From the NCBI GenBank assembly GCA_031002005.1, contig JARYHS010009186.1, positions 258,135,199 to 258,199,198 on the forward strand: 64,000 nt of DNA, written 5' to 3'. Below the pieces are notes generated by a model. It saw nothing but the letters and a program-made list of their open reading frames with translations, was not told where the DNA came from and ran no database searches. A program made the translations under genes and the position numbers. Positions 35,645 through 47,384 of this stretch are shown in pieces (positions within the stretch are counted from its first letter, which is position 1; each line of letters opens with the position of its first letter). This DNA comes from Vandiemenella viatica. Its lineage: Eukaryota; Arthropoda; Insecta; Orthoptera; Morabidae.

Positions 35645-36945
35645 ATATATGAGGGTGAGTCAAATGAAAACCTTAAACATTTTTTTAAATATTATTTATT
35701 GTGCAGAAGTGGTACAAAGCTGTATCACTTTTCAACATAATCTCACCCACGTTCAATGCAAATCCTCCAGCGCTTACAAAGTGCATAACTTCCTTTAGAA
35801 AAAAAATTCTTTTGGCAGTCTGCGCAACCAGTCATGCACCGCGTGGCGTACCTCTTCATCAGAACGGAACTTCTTTCCTCCCATTGCTTCTTTGAGTGGT
35901 CCAAACGTATGGAAATCACTTGGGGAAAGGTCTGGTGAGTATGGTGGATGAGGAAGACACTCAAAATGCAGGTCTGTGATTGTTGCAACTGTTGTAGGGG
36001 CAGTGTGGTGCCTTGCATTGTCATGTTGCAAAAGGACACCTGATGACAGCAATCCACGTCGCTTTGATTTGATTGCAGGCCGAAGATGATTTTTTTAGGA
36101 GATCTGTGTATGGTGCACTGGTGACAGTGGTCCCTCTAAGCATGTAATGCTCCAAAATGACGCCTTTTTCGTCCCAAAAGAGAGTCAGCATAACCTTCCC
36201 TGCTGTTGGTTCTGTTCGAAATTCCTTTGGTTTTGGTGACGAGGAATGGTGCCATTCCTTGCACGCTCTCTTCGCTTCTGGTTGGTGGAAGTGAACCCAG
36301 GTTTCGTCCCCAGTAACGATTCTTGCAAGGAAGGCATCACCTTCTCGTTCAAAGCGCCGCAGAAGTTCTTCACAAGCATCAACACGTTGTTATCTCATTT
36401 CAGGAGTCAGCTGCTGTGGCACCCATCTTGCAGACACTTTTTGAAACTGGAGCACATCATGCACAATGTGGTAGGCTGAACCATGACTAACCTTTAAACA
36501 TGCTGCAATGTCATTCAGTGTCACTTGGCGGTTTTCCATCACTATGGCTTCAACTGCTGCAATGTTCTATGGAGTCACAACTCGTTGTGCCTGACCTGGA
36601 TGAGGAGCATCTTCAACTGAAGTCACACCATTTGCGAACTTCCTACTCCATTTGTAGACTTGCTGCTGTGACAAACATGTATCACCGTACTGAACCTTCA
36701 TTCTTCGATGAATTTCAATAGGTCTCACACCTTCACTACTCAAAAACTGAATAACAGTATGCTGTTCTTCCCTGGTGCAAGTCTCAAGTGGGGCAGCCAT
36801 CTTTATACTGATACTGTGACGGTATTTGTGCATTTGCACTATGCTGCCACCTACAGGACATTCTGCACGCTGCTTGTAGCACGCTTACCAATTTACAGGA
36901 TAACGGCGCAAAATTTCGATTTTTTATTACAAATTTAAGGTAGAG
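35645..36945 (-). mobile_element. mariner transposon, full gene length but interrupted by stops
   Basis: The low-coordinate terminal repeat reads GAGGGTGAGTCAAATGAAAA and continues CCTTAAA from 35651. At the other end only ACCTTAAA remains (inverse at 36935-36941), so that terminal repeat has lost its outer 20 bp or so. The transposase on the minus strand spans about 36839-35700. It abuts a CR1-type LINE at about 36955. Confidence 0.8.
35700..36839 (-). pseudogene. mariner transposase (D,D34D), at least two stop codons
   Basis: Start: MAAPLETCTREEQHTVIQF, then the helix-turn-helix part RPIEIHRRMKVQYGD. A stop interrupts after VVTP (about 36568), followed in frame by NIAAVEAIVMENRQVTLND. Next, HIVHDVLQFQKVSARWVP is the WVP linker of mariners. 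A second stop occurs after LTPEMR. The catalytic residues are all present: RIVTGDETWVHF, LLQHDNARHHT and YSPDLSPSDFHTFG, with the spacing of D,D34D mariners. The C-terminus continues to about 35700. Without the two stops the frame would be almost complete; as it stands it is inactive. Confidence 0.82.
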
Positions 36946-36949
36946 ACTC

Positions 36950-39865
36950 CAGAAATTGTGCGGAGAAATAGGTTTGACCTGTTTTCAGAGTCAGATGGGG
37001 AAGAGCCTCATGTAGATGTATGAGTAGGTAAGGTGCAGCAGGTATATAGGAAGATAGGCTTAGAAGAAAAAAATAGTTGATAAAAAGGTTCTGCTGCTAT
37101 GTAGTAGCCATGGGAGAGGATCAGTTAGGCATAGCCTACCAGGTAAGAAGATACCTCAAACCTAGTGCAACAATAGGTCACGTAATAGAGGATATAGGTT
37201 CACATTGTAGGAATTTCAAGAAGGAAATTAGAGTAGTGATAGTGAGAGGTGTGGGGAATAGTACTGATAGAAACGTGAGACAGTGACCTGAGGAAGGTGG
37301 TGAAGGAGATGCAGCATACCAGGGTGGAAGTCATGAAGGTTCTATGCCACCTTGATCTGTTACAGTTGAACAATGCTGTGAGGCAGGTAAATGTAGAAAC
37401 AGAGATGCTACTTGGAAGAGGTATTAGTTCGGTTTTGTGGGTTGTGCCTGTGAATACCATCGGTAGGTGGGGTTTTACTAGGCATGGGCTGCACCTAAAT
37501 AGAAGGGAGTACCTTCTGCGTTGTTAGATAAAGTTGTAAGGGAGCACACTTCCAGTCATGATGGGGTCAGGACTGTGCCTTCTTTAGGTTAGGGGTTGCT
37601 AGTGAGGGGATAAAAGTAAGGGATTGTAAATGCACTATGGGAAAAAACACAAATGTTAAAGAAACAGATGGAGGTATTGAAATAATAGTGGAATTGGATA
37701 AGATTTATGCTGAAAACACCAAAAAGCCAAAAATAAGGGTGTTATTGGTGAACTGTAGACATATAATGAACAAAGTGATAGAATTTGCAAACTTAATAGA
37801 GATACATGAACCATAACTGATTATAGGGTAGAGTCTTGGTTAAAAGAAGAAGTACTAGACAATGAGGTTCTCCCTGAAGGTTACAGACAAGCAATTGGTC
37901 GAGGGGTATTCATACTGGTTAGCAAAGATTACTATAGTTCTCTAGTGTTCATAGATCATGATCATGAAAAAAGGGGTAGATTGTTGGGGGTGATAAAAAA
38001 GAAGAATGACTGATGGAGTTGAGATTCTTGGAGAGAAACTAAATTCACATTCATAGTTTAAGAGGTGAGCATAGAATGGTTATTATTGGAGGGGATTTAA
38101 ATTTACCAGGTGCAACTGGGTGGAAATAACATAAATAACACAAGGGAACAGGGAGATTAACTAATACCTTAGTAAGGGAAGGAGGTTTTAAACAAGTGGT
38201 AGAGCAAAATACGAGGGAAGCAAACATGTTGGACATATTTCTATTAAAGCCTAATGAAAATCTTGCAGGGTGTCAAGTAACTGAAGGAATAAGAGATCAC
38301 TGTGCAGTACTGATGAATATTAGGGGATTCAGTAAACCAGTGACTAAAATAGAAAGGGGAAAATAAGTCTAATTATAAAAAACACACACTTTAGAAGAAA
38401 TATTTCAGGGAAAGGTTCAGCAAATGGATGGATGGCACAAGTACAGTGGAGGTGAAATGGGAAGAGTTTAAGGAGATAATGAAAAAGGATGAGGAAATGC
38501 TTATTCCAAAGTAGAAAATGAAGAGATGTACAAAACCTACATACTACAGTAGGGAGGTGAGAAGGTTAAAGAGGCTAGTAAAATGGACACAACAGAGTTA
38601 AGAGACAGGATGGCAGTAGGGAATACTTAAAACAACTAAACAAGCAATTAATAAGAGCAAAGAGAGAAGCAAAGGATGGGTTTATTATCACTGAATGATG
38701 CATCTAGAAATTTCTATGCCAATATTAGAAAACAGAGTGGAATGGAAAGTAGTCAGACTATTGTAGATAAGAAGTAACTAAGGATTTTAAAATTGGAAGA
38801 GATTATTAGTGACTGGTTTAGTGAGACAACTAGGGACAATCCTACCATAATAGGAGGGAATGAATCAGGGGAGAGTCTCCCTAAAAGTATAAATGAGGAA
38901 ACTACAAAATTTGAAATAAATTCTCTGGAAACTGCCGATGATATAATGGTATACAATATGATCAAAACAGGTCTGTGAACAGCCTTGGGGTGACCTGGAT
39001 AGAATATCTAAATGGTTAGGTCAGTATGGAATAAAGATAAATGCCAAGAATAGTCAGCTTATTAGGTACAGAGGTAAAAAAAAAAAAGGTAAATTGTGAT
39101 TATAGGGTAGGGGTCAGAATTGCTTGTTGAAAGCTTGAAGTGTAAACATCGTGGCATAACATTTGATAACAAATTCAACTGCGCAGAGCACATTGGGCAG
39201 TTGGTAGGAAAAGGTTACAAAAAAATCATTTACTGGAGAGGGTGATGAGAGGATTTACCAGAGAAGTTAGGGAGTTGGGTTACAAAATTTTGGTCAGACC
39301 ATTGGTTGAATATGGTGGTGTGGGACCCACATTTTGGCTATCAAATACAGGAGTTGGAAGGTGTGCAAAAAAGAGCAGCTGGATTTGCTTGTGAAAATTA
39401 ATGCAGGACCCAGTCAGTAACTGATATGATACAGGAGCTGGATTGGGACTCATTGAAGAATGGAGGAGGGTGAAGAGAGTGCTGGGAATGTACAGGGCAT
39501 ATGTTGATGACAGGGGTTGGAAGGATATTAGTCAAAGAATTAGGAAAGGTGTATGGAAGGGGAAAGGCGACCATGACCATAAGCTGGTGCTTGATTTAAT
39601 GCATAAGGGAGTGGGAAAATTTTCTTTTGTTGGTAAGGGTGTCAGGGATTGGAACAAATTATAAAGTGAAGTGATGAATAATTTACCAAAAACACTAAAG
39701 GAATTTAAAATAAAAATTTGTAAATCAGAAAAGTAAATGGTGAGGAATTTAACACTCCAATTATAAAAGAAAATTCAAAACAAATTATAAATAGAGGTAA
39801 TTAGACGACTAGGGGAATTGCCACCTGAGTTATAGTTCTATTGCAATTAAAATTAATAATAATAA
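36950..39865 (+). mobile_element. CR1/L2-type LINE with esterase-like ORF1, heavily decayed
   Basis: In the plus direction, first ORF1 remains: KKEIRVVIVRGVGNSTD and, near 37470, RWGFTRHGLHLNRRE, which matches the last block of the SGNH esterase domain of CR1/L2 ORF1 (DG.HLN..G). Then endonuclease remains from about 37730 (IRVLLVNCRHIMNK). A reverse transcriptase is barely traceable at 38.4-39.1 kb (internal part largely lost). The C-terminal domain is at 39290-39664 (DHDHKLVLDLMHKGVGKFSF, then GKGVRDWN). The 3' end has GGGGAATTGCCACCTGAG and ATTGCAATTAAAATTAATAA. It lies in the B5-C1 intron. Confidence 0.6.
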
Positions 39866-40573
39866 TAAGAATATGAAGTCATCTGAGTTTATCCTTGAGC
39901 GTCATCAAACTGTACAGGTATCTAATGTATTGGTGTCAGTGTAATGCCTGCCCTATAACTCATTACAATACACTCAACTACTTCAAGAAAATATTCAAAG
40001 AGGACAAAAATTTTGATGCATCGAGACTGTAACAGGACGCCAGGCCCAACACTGGATAGGAAGAAGAAGATAAAAAATTTTATATTTTATATTCACGTAA
40101 TGCTAGCCGAGCATGAAGCACAATTTCTCATAGCATCGTGTGCAACATTTATGGGGAAGGGAACGAGCAGGGGATAGTTAAGTTTCACGATCATTGTCAC
40201 AACACAGGCACATTTAGAGAGGCTGTCCACAATGCTGCACACATCCATCTTTTATCGTAATTTGTCTTGGTATGATGCACAGTTTATAGTTACAAACCTA
40301 TCAGAACTCAATACAGACAGGATGAATGCAGTTCCCATCAACGCTGTACGATACATATCTAAAAATGTTAAAGGTACATTAGTTGTGATTTATTGACTCA
40401 TTTCATTTCATGCAGACCATGTTAGATAAGCTAACAACAAACCCATACAAATTTCACTGATCTGAAAAGTTCCAGATGGCTAAGGGTAGACAAGTCTTCC
40501 CTTATAAATTTAAGGATTCGTATCAAGGTAGTAAAAGCCAGCTGTCAAGTGCATTGCCATAGCAGTTACTCAC
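39866..40573. other. Intron downstream of B5, no gene
   Basis: No exon or element protein recognised. Confidence 0.35.
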
Positions 40574-40625
40574 CATTTTGTGTGCCTTATCGGGAGATTC
40601 GGCCATGTTCTCCTCAATCCATGGG
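40574..40625 (-). CDS. Serine-protease-homologue module B, exon 5 (C-terminal helix, reads on)
   Basis: After completing Arg (HYR), the exon encodes PWIEENMAESPDKAHKM, the closing helix of an S1 domain. The acceptor is GTTGCAG and the donor ATG/GTGAGT, phase 0. There is no stop codon; the next recognised exon downstream on the same strand is C1 (32655), also phase 0, so B and C can be read as one chain with almost no linker. The helix has Trp-Ile at the usual place. The short tail is not conserved among A, B and C, as expected for a linker. Confidence 0.83.
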
Positions 40626-42725
40626 CTGCAACAAACAGAGACTGCATTAGTGGTAAGGGATTAAACTGATTATCGGGGTTGTAATAACAGTCTATCACCT
40701 TAGCTCCAACCGTGTAATATATAAGCCACTGGATTATCGATTGTTTTACATTATCTTGGTTGTCACCTGGCTTGATTTAAACTCCAACCAAGGAAAGGTT
40801 AGGTACACATCATTATAAAAGTCACTGCTATTGTTTCAAATTCAAAGTTCACTATATTCTTGAAAAAATTTGCCAAGTTCTTAGATTGCATGTAGAGAAA
40901 TGCGATCAGACCAGACCAAACCCCATTATAAAATTCTGAAAAGTCACATTGAAGTTAGAAAAAATGTTCCACTGTCCTACAGAAATTCTAACATAACGGA
41001 CTGCTCATATGGTTAGATACACAGACATCACTTCCTGTCTCAAGCGCTCAGCACTATACAGACTTACACGTTACCTCTACAGTAGTCACAGCCAACAGAC
41101 AGCACAGACATGCTGCCAACCATATTTATAGAACCCATGCTTTTTCCAGAGATCATTGTGCAGTTCAAAGTCCAAACTGGTATGGAACCTATGTATTCAT
41201 ATGTACTCTGCAACATAGTTCTTCCTATCTTTGCTCTCCCTACTCCTATCTTTCTGGAAATTTACCAGAAGTAATTAAAAATTTAGATCCTTATAAAATT
41301 TCCTGCATCTATTACTGTTTTGCCATTAAAAAATGATTTTGTGTAGTTACGAAATTTGTTTATAATTTTTACAACTTTAACGCTATAAGTTTCAAACAAA
41401 GTTTTTTTTCTCTTTCCGCAACCTCCCCTGACTATGCTTACCACACGAAAATAATTAATTTTCCTTTGAGCACATGACTGGCTTTACCCTGTAATGTTTA
41501 AAAATTATCTTTAAATTATACTAAGCTTTCCAAAACTTTAGTATGTTGTACAAGAAAAATTATGTTTATCTCATGCTATAAATTAACTTCCTACATCTCT
41601 TCTAACATATGATTTCTTGAATTTTAGAGTGCATATTTACGTAATAAAATTCTATACTGGTATTTTTGCTTATAAAGACTTTAAACCTTTTTAGTATGAT
41701 TTCTTGTTACTAAATTTATTATCTTTTGACTGTTTATTATCATGAAGAACTCACAGAGTGAAGAAAAATGTTGATTTTAACAGATTATATCGTGACCAAA
41801 ACATTGCATATACTGATGTTAGGTTGTCTTCTTTTACAGCCGTTTAGGTAGGTTTAGAACTGGGATTTACTATATTAATTTATTTTATTGCTTTAATTAG
41901 CTGCGTAAAAGACTTTAAGGCTGCGGTAAGCCTGTTATACTGTAAACATACTTCGTTACAAGAATTTGCAAAATTCTAAGGTAGCGTACATAGTACAGTC
42001 ACAGCACTTACTATGTTAAAACAATTACTAACCTCTTGTAGGGATGCAGAATGGATAAATTTAAGATATTGTTTTGTTTGTGTTATTCAATATTGCTTCT
42101 CCAGATATTTATATCTTGAAATCAAGGATCTGTAGACAGAGATGCAAGGCCATTCGTAAATTCACCCTAACCATGTTAGCTGCCACTTGTATGGTTTCTT
42201 GCAGGAGCTTAATAGCTACTGTAACAGTTGTATTATCCTCAGCAATTTATCTGCAGGCCTCTACTTGATGGTGTTGCCCGTCTCCATTACAAGAAGTAGA
42301 GGCTCGATATTTGAAAGAAAGCATATTATAGTGAAAAAGGAGGCCCTGAAAATAAAGTGGAATGTGCAGACTGAAGAAAATATATAAAAGAGTCTGAGCT
42401 ATGTTGAGGGAGGAAAAAAAACACAACATATTTGCGGTAATAAAGAAATGGTTTAAGACACGAGAGATCCTTGTCCCAACTTACTATCTATACTTGGCAG
42501 GATTTAGATGATGGATAAGATGGCAGGAAAAACTGAAGAAGAATATATGCTGTTGATCCCTTTTATGTTTTTGTTTTTTTTATTGATCTAAAGGCGCAAA
42601 AAATAAAAATCAAGTGTCAACCAGATATACGAACAAGCAGTGTGAAAATATACATCATGAAATTTAATAACAACAAACATACTTACACAATTACAACCAG
42701 AAAGATGCAGATCGCAAAGAAACGC
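40626..42725. other. Intron between B4 and B5, no gene
   Basis: The first about 30 bases next to exon B5 resemble the flanks of A5 and C5 (CAACAAA.AGAG..TGCATTAGT). The rest is AT-rich with no coding or element domain recognised. Confidence 0.4.
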
Positions 42726-42729
42726 ACAG

Positions 42730-43500
42730 TAATGTTCTTCCCAAAAAGTTTATTATGTACCACAACCAAACAAATCACAACTTAACATACATCTTTGGCC
42801 TACTTTTCTACATATACACCAATTTTCTCAACACATTTCTCCCATTGTGGTACCAGTTTCAATATGCCCTGTTCATAGAAGTCCATTTGTTGGTAGTGTA
42901 GCCATCAGCAGACTGCTGATTTCACTTCCGCATCTGTTGAAAAATGTTGACCGGCCAGGAATTTCTTCATGGGGCCAAACAGATGAAAGTCAGACGTTGC
43001 CAGGTCTGGACTGTATGGTGCATGCTGGAGCACCTCCCACGCAAAAGTGGCGAGTTTCTCACGAACAGGAGCAGCAAGACTCATCACCAGTGATGATTCC
43101 TTTCAGAAAGTCGTGCCCTTCTGTAGTGTAGTGCGTTAAGTGATCCAAGCTTGTCATCATTCTCTGGCCCTTCTGGTTGTCTGTCAGGTTCTTAGGCACC
43201 CAGCGAGCACTAACTTTATGGAATTTCAACATGTCATGAACAATGTCGTACACTTCACCACAGGAAATGTTGAACGTCTGCAATAAGGTTCGCAGGTTCA
43301 CATGCCGGTCCTTCAAGATTGCTGCCTCAATGGCACAGACATTCTGCAGAGTTGAAACTGTTACCAGCCGCCCGGAGTGTGGAAAATCACTAAGGTTCAT
43401 GCGGCGTTGTTGGAAGAATGCACACCACCTGTAGACATTGCTCCAGTCCAAACAGTCATCCCCATATACGCCACACATGTCCCTGTGATCTAAATTATAA
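42730..43500 (-). mobile_element. mariner-like element with internal deletion
   Basis: On the minus strand from 43478: GVYGDDCLDWSNVYRWCAFF, RRMNLSDFPHSGRLVTV, KVSARWVPKNLTDNQK and IITGDESCCSC (first catalytic Asp region; Trp is lost). The next recognised block is YSPDLATSDFHLFGPMKK (third Asp region) only about 100 bp further on, so the part with the second Asp is deleted. It is a different mariner lineage from the copy at 35.6 kb and is not functional. Confidence 0.7.
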
Positions 43501-44880
43501 GGATAATGTGTAATTGTTATGTATTACGAAAAATATGGTTACACATAACAATTGTTAGTAGTTGAAACATTATGAATGTGATTCACTATTTTTCGCACAT
43601 GTATTACAGTGCAGACATGTATCAGTGTCCAGGACAAAGCAGGTTAAATTGACAGGTGTGTGTGTGCGTGTGAGTAGGCACTACAGGGTCACGAACCCAT
43701 TAAGCCTGGAACTTCCCAGGACATCTCTGGATGGAACAATCCTAGATTTCTAACCATCTAGCTGGTTGGCCATATGTATTGGAACTGCACCGATGAGGTT
43801 TCATTTTCGGGCAAATCAAGCCTCAAACATATTTGTCCACATACGCCAACATGATTTGATCTGTTGTAGATGGCTGGTCCCCTTTGTAGACAAAAGTGAA
43901 AAGCATGATGTCAGCTTGTAACTTCAAAAATTAATGTCTAGATAACTCCTTTATATTTTAAGCTGTAATTCAAATACGTCTCTCAGGGCAATCCATTTGA
44001 AATTTTGTGACTATTTTTCACTCAGCGATGCTTCTACAAAATTTTAATATATTTTCGTGACGTAAGCATTAAGGTGCAGAAAGTCAACAATAACTTGACA
44101 ATTAAGCTTAGAAAAATCTACTTTTATCCTAGAAATTTTAATTTTTTTATGAAACTGAAAACATTTTCTTAATCCTTGTCATTTTCCCTATTTTCTTAAC
44201 CTATTTCTATTCATCTATTTTATTACAAATATTTTTTTTCTTTATATTACAAAAATGCATATTTCAAATTTAATTAATTAGTCAGATTTATAACCAGGGT
44301 GTGCCTCTCAATGTTGACAACAACCCATGATATCAAACTCTAATGTAGCTCTTTGCCTTAATTAATAATTTCTAATTTTGTCTTTCACTTCATCTGAACA
44401 CATGGCATAGTATTGCTAAAAACTGAGATATCTTTTAAACCAATTTTTTTAGAGCAAACAAAATACACCTCAAAATCATCCTCATCTTAAGCTTTCTTTG
44501 TGCAAATAAATGCAGCAGAATCCCTTATGTCTGAAAAACCACATTATTTAAATCTTGCCTCTTATGAAAAAGGTTTAAAATCAAGTTAAAAAGTGGTTCA
44601 CTGTTAAGAAAATATTAATAAAAGTTATTTATCGTGTAAATGGAACAGGACCCTGTAACAGCCCTAATACCTGAATTTTGAATAGCATTATACTGCATGA
44701 AGTATTTGTAGTGAGCCAAAGTTTGCTTGAAAGTGATTTGGTATGTTTATTTTGTAATTTCTTGTAAATAAGTGTATATAGACTTTGTTTTAGGTAAGAA
44801 AATTATTTAAAGACCATTTAATATGTTTAAGAACCGAATGGTGCAAGAGAATTTATTAAAAGTTTGTAATTACTTGTATT
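43501..44880. other. Intron, no gene recognised
   Basis: AT-rich; no exon, domain or convincing repeat boundary seen. Confidence 0.35.
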
Positions 44881-44886
44881 AATGTA

Positions 44887-45375
44887 TGTTACGATGTCTA
44901 CAGGACAATTTTCCACCATTTGAAAGGATTTCTGTAAATAATTTTGTATTTAAGTATCTATAATTACCATTTCTAATCATTTTGTAATGTTATTAATTAA
45001 TTTTGTATCAATTCCGATTGTTTTTAATATGTTTGATTGTTTGAGTGATTGTTAATGATCGAGAAATATTGGGCGGATGCCTTTGAAGAATTCTCGTAAA
45101 TTCGATAGACTCTATATAAACAGATCGCCTGGACAGAGTATTCATTAAGTATTAATTCAGTGTTACAGAGACATTCATGCAAGTTTTCATTCAGTTTTCG
45201 ATTCAATTCACGTATTCAGTAAGTCAGTATTGCATCTTTGGATTGTAACAACTATGCTTGTGAATGTCGCAGACTTGTTTTGATTGAAAATAAACGAGCA
45301 TCAACATAACCTTGTTTTTGGTGGACTTTATTAATTAATTAATGCAGTAATAAAACCACCCAAAGAACCTTAACA
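44887..45375 (+). mobile_element. Possible solo LTR
   Basis: The segment begins TGTTACGATGTC and ends about CCTTAACA, with the internal order expected of an LTR: a TATA box (TCTATATAAA at 45111-45120), then about 170 bp later AATAAA (45289-45294) followed by GT-rich sequence. No target duplication or internal retrovirus-like coding sequence is seen, so this rests on composition and signal order only. Confidence 0.35.
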
Positions 45376-45886
45376 ACCCCTTGTTAATGGTTTTTAGTGA
45401 GATTATAGATATATTACAACCACATGATGTAGGTGGCTCACTCAAAGAAGATTTCTGCAAACGGCGAATCTGCCAACCGTTTGCTGAAGCCCTCTTTGCC
45501 CCTGCACTGGCAACACTCGCCGACTGCTCATATTGAGACACCATTACAAGTTTTGCATCACAGTTCTCGAAATTATAAACGTCAAATGGCTTTAGTGATA
45601 AAATTTAGAAAGTTGGCACTCATATTATACATTTTTGTGTCTAAACCCTGTTTTAAACAGATAAATTCATCTTTCACTATCTGTCAGTTGGAAATGTTAT
45701 CTGAGTGATACACTTCACTCATATATCAAATTTTTTCACATGTAACTTCATAAAAGTGTAGTTTCATTAATAATTACAATGTGATTGTTGGCTGGATATG
45801 CAAAGGCAAGATACATTTTTAGCCAACAGATTTTTCATCTGACAATATTTCATTATATTACTTGTAAAAGCTGCAACACCACTCAC
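45376..45886. other. Intron next to B4, conserved with module C
   Basis: 45665-45860 aligns with 8345-8530 (shared blocks ATGCAAAGG.AAGATACATTTT and GTTGGCTG). No gene. Confidence 0.55.
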
Positions 45887-46029
45887 CGGTAGTGACCAGT
45901 GTGTAGAAACTTGACGGTGTAGCTACAGCCCTCGCTGTCCTCCCAGGGCATGGCCACACCTAGCAGTCGCTGGACACCGTCGTCCTCCGTGCACATCAGC
46001 GGGCCTCCCTCGTCACCGGGACACGCCAT
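45887..46029 (-). CDS. Serine-protease-homologue module B, exon 4 (Ser195 region, Ser replaced by Glu)
   Basis: The exon encodes 47 residues plus two bases (acceptor GTTGAAG, donor CG/GTGAGT). MACPGDEGGPLMC aligns with the S1 signature C.GDSGGPL.C: Cys191 and Cys201 are kept, but the nucleophile Ser195 is Glu. Residue 189, which sets trypsin-like specificity, is Met. EGC fits Cys220, and HTGHYR leads into the C-terminal helix on exon 5. About 80% of positions match exon C4 by eye, and the block GVAMPWEDSEGC is identical, so this is the best-conserved part of the array. Intron sequence on both sides is also shared with module C. Confidence 0.88.
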
Positions 46030-47380
46030 CTTCAACATAAATCACACAAATGTGACTTCAGCCCATTCATCCCAAAGAGATTGTTTTTTTGGGAGTGTGA
46101 AAGAGGTAGTACATTATGTCAATTTAACATTATTGAACAGTTGGATGAAATAGAAATAAATAACTTACTTAAGTGAAACTTTTTTATTTTTAAATGTAGT
46201 CTCCCTGTTCACTAATTCACTTGGTTCATCGATATTGCAATGCCTTGATCAAACTCAAAAATTAGACTTCTTGGACATGATTCCCTCCTTGGTAAAGGCA
46301 GACTGGCAAAAGATGTGGTGGGAGGAAAAACAAGAAATAGACCGGTGACAGTGGGCAATAGTAACTGCAATCATGGACAAACCATGGTATGCTCAAACAG
46401 ACCACAGCAGAAGAGATATTATATGCATGAACAGATTAAGAATCGGAAATGTCTTGCTTAGTGATATAAAATTCTTTATGAATATAATTAACTCTCCAAT
46501 GTGTTTGATTTGAACAGAAATGGAAGATGTATATCATTTCATGTTAGGATGCAGTTAATTCTGACAGGAGATATTAGACATTCACTCTCTCACGCAGGCC
46601 CTTGCTTTCACTCATAACAAATCAACATTCTAGAACTAAATGTTATATATAAATCACAATAATTTCACGATAATAATAATATGTAACTGCTGAATTAGCT
46701 TGAGGCTAAAGCCATAAAAATAAATAAAATAGAGCAATATCTCCAAACGAGAAATTTAGTCTTTGGCTGTCCCACCAATTAGATTTAAGCAAAAATGGAC
46801 TTTGTACTGCTTCAAATATATGTACTGTGACATTAATTTGCAAAACAGTATGCACTGTCAAATAATAAAACGTCTGTTTTTCTTTCCTTCAATGTAGCTC
46901 TATTTCAGCATCAAAGAAAATAAACAATGCTGCCTCTTAATGCTCAAATGTTACTCACTTAAAGAGACTAATGAAGATTTTGATTCTTTCTTGACACCAT
47001 TAATATTATAAATTCAAAAGTAACTGTGTCCCTCTGTCATTTGTTATATTTTCACAAATAAGTGGCTAAATCAGCCTTCATTAAAATAGACAAGAAAATA
47101 TGTCATGAAATATTGAAATCTAAAGGAATGGTGAAAGACTGATGGATAGGAAGTGTAATTCTGTGTAATATTCTTGCATTTTGTGCACAATCTTTTCAAA
47201 AATTTTATGTATAAACTTATTATTATATAGTATACATTTGGATTTCTGCTGTATGCAGCACGGCACCATTACTGTTATTTCATTTCTGGCAGATGACATT
47301 TTCTCCAACGGAAGAGGGATTATACAAGGCTTTACTGTGGGTGTGTCTTTTACTTTGGTGTTTGACTGAGTTAGGAGGCT
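46030..47380. other. Intron with inserted I/R1-type LINE tail (about 46250-46720, plus strand)
   Basis: 46030-46110 and 46720-46800 match the single intron region 8747-9100 of module C. Between them the plus strand carries PWYAQTDHSRRDIICMNRL and EMEDVYHFMLGCS, the Cys-His tail of I/R1-type LINEs, with an AT-rich 3' end. The insertion is therefore younger than the module duplication. Confidence 0.5.
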
Positions 47381-47384
47381 GAGC

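Noticed and set aside
40574..40625. Reading modules A to D as separate active proteases
   Set aside because: Catalytic His and Ser are replaced wherever visible, and no stop, start, signal peptide or IVGG site was found; separate inactive genes remain possible but less simple.
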